Assembly: GCA_002347645.1 (NCBI GenBank)
Contig: DDYF01000042.1
Coordinates: 99,191-163,190, forward strand
Origin: Thermoleophilia bacterium UBA2241
Lineage (GTDB): Bacteria; Actinomycetota; Thermoleophilia; UBA2241
Length of the DNA: 64,000 nt
Direction of reading: 5' to 3'
Shown here: in pieces, positions 59,312 to 64,000 of the stretch
How positions within the stretch are numbered: position 1 is the stretch's first letter
How the letters are laid out: the number at the start of each line of letters is the position of its first letter
Program-made: the position numbers and the translations under genes
The notes under the pieces: generated by a model
The model's input: the letters and a program-made list of their open reading frames with translations, nothing else
What the model was told of the DNA's origin: nothing
Databases searched by the model: none

Positions 59312-59392
59312 AGCCCCTGCGGTGCAGCAGCTGCTCCGACGCCCACGTCAGTACCTCTTGCTCCCCGGGCCCTCGCCACCCCGCGCCGACAA

Positions 59393-59935
59393 CTATGTCG
59401 CCTCGGGCCGCCGCTGCGGCCCCTGGGCCGCGCTCTCGCAGCTGATGTGAGCGACCCAGGGCCACTGCCGCACGCTGAACCCGAGCGTGCCCACGAAGTC
59501 GAGGAGCTCGCTGAAGTGCTCGTCTTCGGGAAAGCGGAACCACTGGGCGCCGAACGCGATGGCCAGCTCGAGCTCGTGCTCGCGACCCTCCCAGCCGAGA
59601 AGGGCGGCGAGCCTCCCGAGCTGTTCTGCAGTGACGAGCACGCCCGAAGCGGCCCGTACCGCCCCGGGCGGCAGCTCCGCGTCCTGAACGCCCGAGTCCC
59701 CGACGCTCTCCGCTGTCGAGTGCTCCACGTACGGGAGGCAGCTGACCCATGCCGCCGTGAGCCGACGCTCCCACAGGCACTCCTCGCAGACCGGGTACGC
59801 CTCCACACTCGGGTCGGGCTGCACCCAGGTGATGAACGGCCCGGCCGGCGGCAGAGAGGCGACCCCGATCTCGAAGTGGTCGAGCACCTGCGGCAGGTGT
59901 CGATGGCAGTAGACGCATCGATGCTTCACGTACAC
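59393..59935 (-). CDS. Small protein with N-terminal zinc-ribbon-like pairs
   Basis: 180 residues. CVYC at 7-10 and CEEC at 50-53 could bind one zinc ion; the middle is variable, and the C-terminal part (EHELELAIAFGAQWFRFPED, FVGTLGFSVRQWPWVAHIS) is well-structured sequence without a known family. The GTG at 59935 has only a G-rich region upstream, so the start is uncertain. It follows the SSB gene on the same strand after about 120 bases and may share its transcript. Confidence 0.55.
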   Translation of the reverse strand: MYVKHRCVYCHRHLPQVLDHFEIGVASLPPAGPFITWVQPDPSVEAYPVCEECLWERRLTAAWVSCLPYVEHSTAESVGDSGVQDAELPPGAVRAASGVLVTAEQLGRLAALLGWEGREHELELAIAFGAQWFRFPEDEHFSELLDFVGTLGFSVRQWPWVAHISCESAAQGPQRRPEAT

Positions 59936-60054
59936 CCCCGGTTCGTGTCACCCGGCCGCGGAGGAGATAGCCGATGACTTGTCCGACGCTTCATGCCCGG
60001 CGTCCGTCTGAGGCGTCACGACGTCGCGACAGTCGTGGCAGAGCAGGACCTCCA

Positions 60055-60510
60055 TCAGAACGGGATGTCGTCGTCGGGGTCGGTCCGGTCAACGGGAAAG
60101 TCGCCGAGGCCGACGTCCGGGCAGTCCGGCGGCGACCCGCCGTCGCCGGTCTCACCTACGTCGGGACCGGCCTCGCGCGACGCAATGAACTGCACGTTGC
60201 CGGCGACGATCGACACGGCCGAGCGCTTCTGGCCGTCCGCCGCCTCCCACTCGCGCCAGCGCAGGCGGCCCTCGATGGCGACCTGGCGCCCCTTCTTGAG
60301 CCACCTGGCGCAGCTGTCGCCCTGACTGCCGAAGACGTCGACGTCGAAGTAGTTGGGACGGTCGCGCCATGCGCCCGTGTTCGAGTCCTTGACGCTGTCG
60401 TTGACGGCGATGCGCAAGGAGCAGACCGAGCTGCCGTTGGGCATCGCCTTGAGCTCGGGGTCGCGCGTCAGGTTGCCGAGGACGACCACTCGATTGATGG
60501 AGTTGCCCAC
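60055..60510 (-). CDS. ssb: Single-stranded DNA-binding protein
   Basis: 151 residues. The OB fold is clear (NRVVVLGNLTRDPELKAMPN, NYFDVDVFGSQGDSCARWLK, VAIEGRLRWREWEAADGQKR), and the C-terminus ends with the acidic tip DPDDDIPF that binds repair and replication proteins. GTG 60510 follows AAAGGA at good spacing. It is not linked to rpsF or rpsR, so it is likely a second SSB copy associated with this accessory region rather than the housekeeping one. Confidence 0.93.
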   Translation of the reverse strand: MGNSINRVVVLGNLTRDPELKAMPNGSSVCSLRIAVNDSVKDSNTGAWRDRPNYFDVDVFGSQGDSCARWLKKGRQVAIEGRLRWREWEAADGQKRSAVSIVAGNVQFIASREAGPDVGETGDGGSPPDCPDVGLGDFPVDRTDPDDDIPF

Positions 60511-60654
60511 GATGACGTCCTTTCCGTGGCGAGCGAGCTCGGGTGTGCATCGGTCAAGAGAACGCCGCACCCCGCAGACGCGAGCCGGCCGCCCTCCCCT
60601 TGGCATCGCCCAAGAGTAGCGGCGCGACCGGACGGACGTATCTGCGGGAATCGG

Positions 60655-60963
60655 TCAGGCCCGGGACTGAGGCTGACCGCTCTCCCGCACGCACAGCTGT
60701 ACGCCCAGAGCGCGTGACAGCCTGCTGACCGTCATCAGGGTGGGGTTGGCTCTCCCTCGCTCGATTCGGCTGATCTCGCTCTGTGGGACGCCGCTCACCT
60801 GGGCGAGGTGCACCTGCGTCCATGAGAGCGCCTGCCGGCGACGGGCCAGCTCGCGCGCGAGGCGGTAGTGGTCGCGGAACGCCGCGAGTTCGGCAACGGC
60901 CTCGGGGCCCTCCGCCTGTGCCTCGGCCTCAACCCGCCGAAGGAACTCGTCGAAGCGTGACAC
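60655..60963 (-). CDS. XRE-family antitoxin (HigA-like)
   Basis: 102 residues. The C-terminal half is a Cro/CI-type helix-turn-helix (LSWTQVHLAQVSGVPQSEIS and RIERGRANPTLMTVSRLSRA). The N-terminal part is acidic and helical and probably binds the toxin. GTG 60963 has AGAGGAAGG upstream. It lies 117 bases downstream of the toxin-like gene, with a promoter between them, the toxin-first order typical of HigBA. It should also repress that promoter. Confidence 0.82.
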   Translation of the reverse strand: MSRFDEFLRRVEAEAQAEGPEAVAELAAFRDHYRLARELARRRQALSWTQVHLAQVSGVPQSEISRIERGRANPTLMTVSRLSRALGVQLCVRESGQPQSRA

Positions 60964-61020
60964 GCCAACCTTCCTCTCTCCAGCCCTGCCCTGGACCCTC
61001 GTCGATGGATGCGCTGATGG

Positions 61021-61049
61021 AGTATGGTTTATCGTACATATTTCGTCAA
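61021..61049 (-). promoter_or_regulatory. Promoter between toxin and antitoxin
   Basis: Minus-strand TTGACG (61044-61049) and CATACT (61021-61026) are separated by exactly 17 bases in an unusually AT-rich patch. The start would be near 61014, with a leader of about 50 bases to the antitoxin GTG. The partly symmetric TATG...CATA sequence here could be the antitoxin operator. Confidence 0.6.
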
Positions 61050-61080
61050 GTTGATCACCGGTCTTGTTGAGGTGGAGTCA

Positions 61081-61512
61081 TCACCTGGACTTGAATTCGC
61101 GAAGCCGCTTGCGCGCCTCGCTGATCACCCGCTGCTGTCGCCGCGGCGAGGGGTCTCGACCCTTGTCGTAGGCAGCCAACAGAAGGATGACACGATCGCC
61201 ATGGGCGTGGCAGAAGATGCGAAGCAGCACCTTCTCGGGCGGCGTTGCCAGCCCGACGTTCGAGGCCGAAGGTCCCCCACGGATGCTCCTGATCTCCTGT
61301 CCGCTATGCCGGAGCCGAAACTCGAAGAGGCCCTGTCCGAGGTGCCTGCCCCAAGGGCTGGCGCAGCCCGCCGGACCATCCACGGCGAGGACCATCTCCA
61401 AACCGGCCGCGGCCGCCCGCCTCTTGGTCGAGTTCAAGCCCTCCAGCCACTCCTCGACCGGCACGCGCCCATCCGGCGTCTCGTAGAACTCGATCTGCCA
61501 GCGGCCGGCCAC
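61081..61512 (-). CDS. HigB/RelE-superfamily toxin (Gp49-like)
   Basis: 143 residues. The start WQIEFYETPDGRVPVEEWLE, the central FEFRLRHSGQEIRSI and VLLRIFCHAHGDRVILLLAAY followed by YDKGRDPSPRRQQRVISEAR match the phage-derived Gp49/HigB-type mRNA-interferase family. A segment of about 12 residues near RGGPSASNVGLATPPEK looks like an insertion into the core. The GTG at 61512 lacks a strong ribosome binding site, so toxin translation may be low. It pairs with the downstream XRE gene. Confidence 0.8.
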   Translation of the reverse strand: MAGRWQIEFYETPDGRVPVEEWLEGLNSTKRRAAAAGLEMVLAVDGPAGCASPWGRHLGQGLFEFRLRHSGQEIRSIRGGPSASNVGLATPPEKVLLRIFCHAHGDRVILLLAAYDKGRDPSPRRQQRVISEARKRLREFKSR

Positions 61513-61587
61513 TGCGCGAGTGTACGCGCGCGTGCGCTCAATCCCGCGTACGTCAACGGTGACAATTGAGGCGGCGCGTTCGGCGCG

Positions 61588-63417
61588 TCACGTCGTGACG
61601 CGCAGCCGACTCCTGAGCCCTTCGTTCGCCAGCACCACCAGCCGCTGCGTGGCGCGCGTGGCGCCGATGTAGAAGAGGTCGCGCTCGTGGTCGGTCTCGA
61701 GGCGGTCGATGTCGGTGAGCACGACGGCGCGCGACTCGAGGCCCTTGAAGCGATAGATGCTCGCGTACTTCGTCTTGCCCGAGCGCATGTCGGGCTCGTG
61801 CTGACCCGGCGGGACGAGCGGGGCGAGGCGGCCGCGCCATGTGTGGTGGGTGGCCGCGCCGTCGCCGCCCGCCGCCTCGCCACCCGCAAGCCCGCAGAAC
61901 CCCGCCGCCGCGCAGGCCTGGTCGTTGTGCGGCGAGAGGACCACGACCTGCGGGCCGGTTAAGCCGGCGTCGTGCAGCTCGTCGAGCGCCTGCCCGAGCA
62001 GCTCGCACTGGTGGTCGGCGTCGCGGTAGAAGCGCACCACGGGGTCGAGGCCGTCGTCGGGCCGCGAGATCCTGCCCGACTCGTCGAGGTCGACGCCGCG
62101 CGCCAGGGCGAGCACGCGCGGCGTGTTGCGGCAGTTGGTCGAAAGGTCGGTGATGAAGGCGCTCGGGCAGCGCCGCTGCAGGTCGTCGAAGGCCAGGTCC
62201 GCGGCGTCGAAGATCGCCTGGTGGGCGAAGTCGCCGAAGATGCGGAAGCGGCCCTCGGCGAACCCGCCCTTGAGGCTCAGCTCGAGCACGTCGAGGTAGC
62301 TCTCGCGGAGCATGTCCTGGCCCTCGTCGAGGATGAGCTCGTCGAAGGCCTCTCCCCCGCCGGGCACCAGTTGCCGCAGGGCGCCGGAGCCGTCGAGCAG
62401 GCGCTCGTGGGCGGCGGCCGGCAGTTCCTCGTTCCAGAAGGCGGAGTCGTCCATCTTCTCCTCGGTGAGAGCCACGTCCCCCAGGCGCCGCATGTACTCG
62501 TGGATCGTGAACACCGTCGTCCCCTCGGCCTCCTCCTCGAGCCACTTCGCCAGGGCGCGGTTGAAGCAGAGGAGCAGGACGCGCCGGCCGGCGGAGGCGC
62601 TGCGGCGGGCCTCCTCGATGGCAAGGACGGTCTTGCCCGTGCCGGCCGACCCGTCGACGATGACGCGCGGGTTGCGCGCGAACTGGTCGAGGACGGCGAA
62701 CTGCTCCTCGGTGTAGCGCTTGACCTCCTCGTCCAGGCGGCGCGCCCGCGCCTTGGGGCTCTCGTAGAACTCGAAGTCGGGGCGCAGGACGCGGATGAGC
62801 TCGTCGCACTGCGCGGCGGTCGGCTCCCCCTCCTCGGGGTGGAACCAGCCTTGACGCAGCTGCACGGTGCGCTCGCGGGCGCGGTCGAGGACGGCGGCGA
62901 TAAGGTCGGAGATCAGCTGGGCCTCGAGGTCGCGGCGGTCGATGACCTGCCAGTCGTGCCACTCCTCGCTCGTCAGGCTGAAGTCGAGGACGGGGAAGCA
63001 GACGGCGGACTGGAACGGGATGCCCTTGAGGTGCGCGCGCTTGCGCTGCAGGCGCTCGCGCAGGCTGTGCATGGCCTCGGAAGCCTGCTTGAAGGGACCG
63101 CGCGGATCGCCTTCGGCGTCCGCGCCGTAGTACCACACCCCGCCCGACCGCCGCAGCGTGTGACAGCCCTTCACCTCGAGGCACAGCACGCCGCGCCCCG
63201 GGACGACGCAGACGAAGTCGATCTCGCCCTCCATCTGGCGGCGGTGGTGGGCGACGTCGAGGGAGTGGAGGACGGTCCAGCCGGAGGTGTCGAGGGATGC
63301 GGCCTGCGCCGGGACGGGTCGGCCGCCACCGGCCGAGTCCGCGGCGAGACGCTCGAAGACGAGCTTCTCGCCGTCGCTCGGCGTGTCCGGCGGGATGGTC
63401 GGCGGGATCAGGCGCAT
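61588..63417 (-). CDS. NERD-domain UvrD-like helicase
   Basis: 609 residues. The N-terminal NERD nuclease domain has EGEIDFVCVVPGRGVLCLEV with E64, D67 and the E81-V-K83 catalytic group. A superfamily 1 helicase follows: Walker A GSAGTGKT at 256-263, LILDEGQDM as Walker B, and a C-terminal KGLESRAVVLTDID plus FYIGATRATQRLVVLA. Proteins with this layout act in DNA damage response or phage defence. ATG 63417 has no good ribosome binding site. It is next to the PIN-like gene and the toxin-antitoxin pair. Confidence 0.88.
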   Translation of the reverse strand: MRLIPPTIPPDTPSDGEKLVFERLAADSAGGGRPVPAQAASLDTSGWTVLHSLDVAHHRRQMEGEIDFVCVVPGRGVLCLEVKGCHTLRRSGGVWYYGADAEGDPRGPFKQASEAMHSLRERLQRKRAHLKGIPFQSAVCFPVLDFSLTSEEWHDWQVIDRRDLEAQLISDLIAAVLDRARERTVQLRQGWFHPEEGEPTAAQCDELIRVLRPDFEFYESPKARARRLDEEVKRYTEEQFAVLDQFARNPRVIVDGSAGTGKTVLAIEEARRSASAGRRVLLLCFNRALAKWLEEEAEGTTVFTIHEYMRRLGDVALTEEKMDDSAFWNEELPAAAHERLLDGSGALRQLVPGGGEAFDELILDEGQDMLRESYLDVLELSLKGGFAEGRFRIFGDFAHQAIFDAADLAFDDLQRRCPSAFITDLSTNCRNTPRVLALARGVDLDESGRISRPDDGLDPVVRFYRDADHQCELLGQALDELHDAGLTGPQVVVLSPHNDQACAAAGFCGLAGGEAAGGDGAATHHTWRGRLAPLVPPGQHEPDMRSGKTKYASIYRFKGLESRAVVLTDIDRLETDHERDLFYIGATRATQRLVVLANEGLRSRLRVTT

Positions 63418-63505
63418 GCGGCGCCCGGCGCAGGGCCCGGAATGACGTCACGGACGGCGTTCATGATCACGTTTTCGCCGCCGTGACCATGTTTCCGGCC
63501 CAGGC

Positions 63506-64000
63506 TCAGCGACGCATCTCTCGCAACCGCTCTTCGTACCGCTCTCGCCCGACGCTCGGCGGCGTCGCGCTGTCAAAGACCAGGAAGCCCTCGTCGTCCT
63601 CGAGAGCCCCACTCGCCACCATCTCAAGCGTGAGTCTCGCCGTCGACATGACCGCCAGTCCGTGCACCTTGGCTGCGAAGTCGGCTCCCCAGTCGTCGTC
63701 GATCACCACGAGGTCCGCCTTGCGGTGTGTCGCCATCAGCACCGTGGCGATCTCGCCCGAGTGCGCGCGCTCGTGTTCGCTGACGGCGCGCTTCAGCTCG
63801 AGCACGCGAGTGAACTCGGGCTTGAGGGCGTCGGGCAGCTGGCCGGTCCGCTTGGGCCACTTGCCGTGGCGGCGCACGACGGCGCCGTCCCGCGCAAGGT
63901 AGTCGTGAAGCTGCCGGAACTCGCGCCTTGCCGCGAGCCGCAGCAGCTCCCGTTCGACCTCAGGCGTGACGCGAGCGCGGTCGCCAAGGTAGGCACGCAG
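63506..64000 (-). CDS. PIN-like protein, N-terminus off the right edge
   Basis: At least 164 residues, with the frame open to the window edge, so the start is unseen. SGEIATVLMATHRKADLVVI followed by DDDWGADFAAKVHGLAVMST resembles the DUF3368/VapC-like PIN fold, in which acidic residues bind metal for RNA cleavage. The first catalytic Asp of a PIN domain should be beyond the edge. It ends 88 bases before the NERD helicase on the same strand. Whether an antitoxin accompanies it cannot be seen. Confidence 0.6.
   Translation of the reverse strand: MRAYLGDRARVTPEVERELLRLAARREFRQLHDYLARDGAVVRRHGKWPKRTGQLPDALKPEFTRVLELKRAVSEHERAHSGEIATVLMATHRKADLVVIDDDWGADFAAKVHGLAVMSTARLTLEMVASGALEDDEGFLVFDSATPPSVGRERYEERLREMRR

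Noticed and set aside
60055..60510. The SSB as the housekeeping copy
   Set aside because: It lacks rpsF and rpsR neighbours and lies in an accessory region; genome-wide comparison would decide.
1..64000. CRISPR arrays, tRNA or rRNA genes, and riboswitches
   Set aside because: I looked at gene gaps for regular repeats, cloverleaf ends and conserved riboswitch cores and saw none; short or diverged tRNAs would need a covariance-model search.

Overview
The window looks like chromosome from a high-GC actinobacterium. The cell-division/cell-wall (dcw) cluster runs mraZ-rsmH-ftsL-ftsI-murE-murF-mraY-murD-ftsW-murG-murC-ftsQ-ftsZ with no ftsA, as in Actinobacteria. MurE carries the DNPR motif of meso-diaminopimelate-type peptidoglycan ligases. 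GTG and TTG starts and ATGA/GTGA coupled junctions are common. NrfHA, several MttB-type methyltransferases and a fused PafBC-like WYL regulator fit a deep lineage such as Thermoleophilia, but that placement is inference. I saw no rRNA, tRNA, CRISPR array or insertion sequence.

Layout. 1-4.4 kb: a DUF2254 membrane protein cut by the left edge, a membrane-anchored spermidine-synthase-like protein, and two STAS anti-sigma antagonists around a zinc-finger protein. 4.6-22.8 kb (minus strand): the dcw cluster, read from mraZ at 22.7 kb to ftsZ at 7.4 kb and followed by secD-secF. Candidate promoters lie before mraZ (with 10-bp-period repeats like MraZ operators), ftsZ and secD. 22.9-29.5 kb (minus): LysM protein-pyrF, an unknown protein, enoyl-CoA hydratase, and a DUF211-VIT-UvrD/PcrA helicase group. 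29.6-34.4 kb (minus): a pair of Gate-domain membrane proteins, then cysK-moeB/thiF-larE-cysE, a sulfur assimilation and sulfur transfer group. 34.5-36.3 kb: an exported small protein and a secreted amidase, ending at a perfect 40-nt palindrome.

36.3-46.1 kb is the most unusual metabolic region. A lysA-like PLP decarboxylase diverges from a plus-strand series: an alanine/ornithine-racemase-like PLP protein, two MttB-family methyltransferases without a pyrrolysine codon, a fused double-WYL regulator, a small membrane protein, and a LarA-family nickel-pincer racemase. LarE, which makes the LarA cofactor, is in the cysteine operon about 13 kb away. A third, diverged MttB lies at 49.6-51.0 kb beside a beta-solenoid-like repeat protein and a large GAF/SpoIIE phosphatase.

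51.2-57.6 kb: an alpha/beta hydrolase lacking its nucleophile serine, a diacylglycerol-kinase-like protein, an FmdB zinc ribbon, the nitrite reductase pair nrfH-nrfA behind an FNR-type box, and a secreted beta-propeller protein. 57.9-64.0 kb is an accessory patch with nuclease and toxin genes: a Cas4/AddB-like Fe-S nuclease, a metallo-beta-lactamase remnant, short orphan genes, an SSB, a HigB/HigA-type toxin-antitoxin pair, a NERD-UvrD helicase and a PIN-like protein cut by the right edge. Start codons were chosen from visible Shine-Dalgarno sequences and junctions, and homology was judged by eye from motifs.
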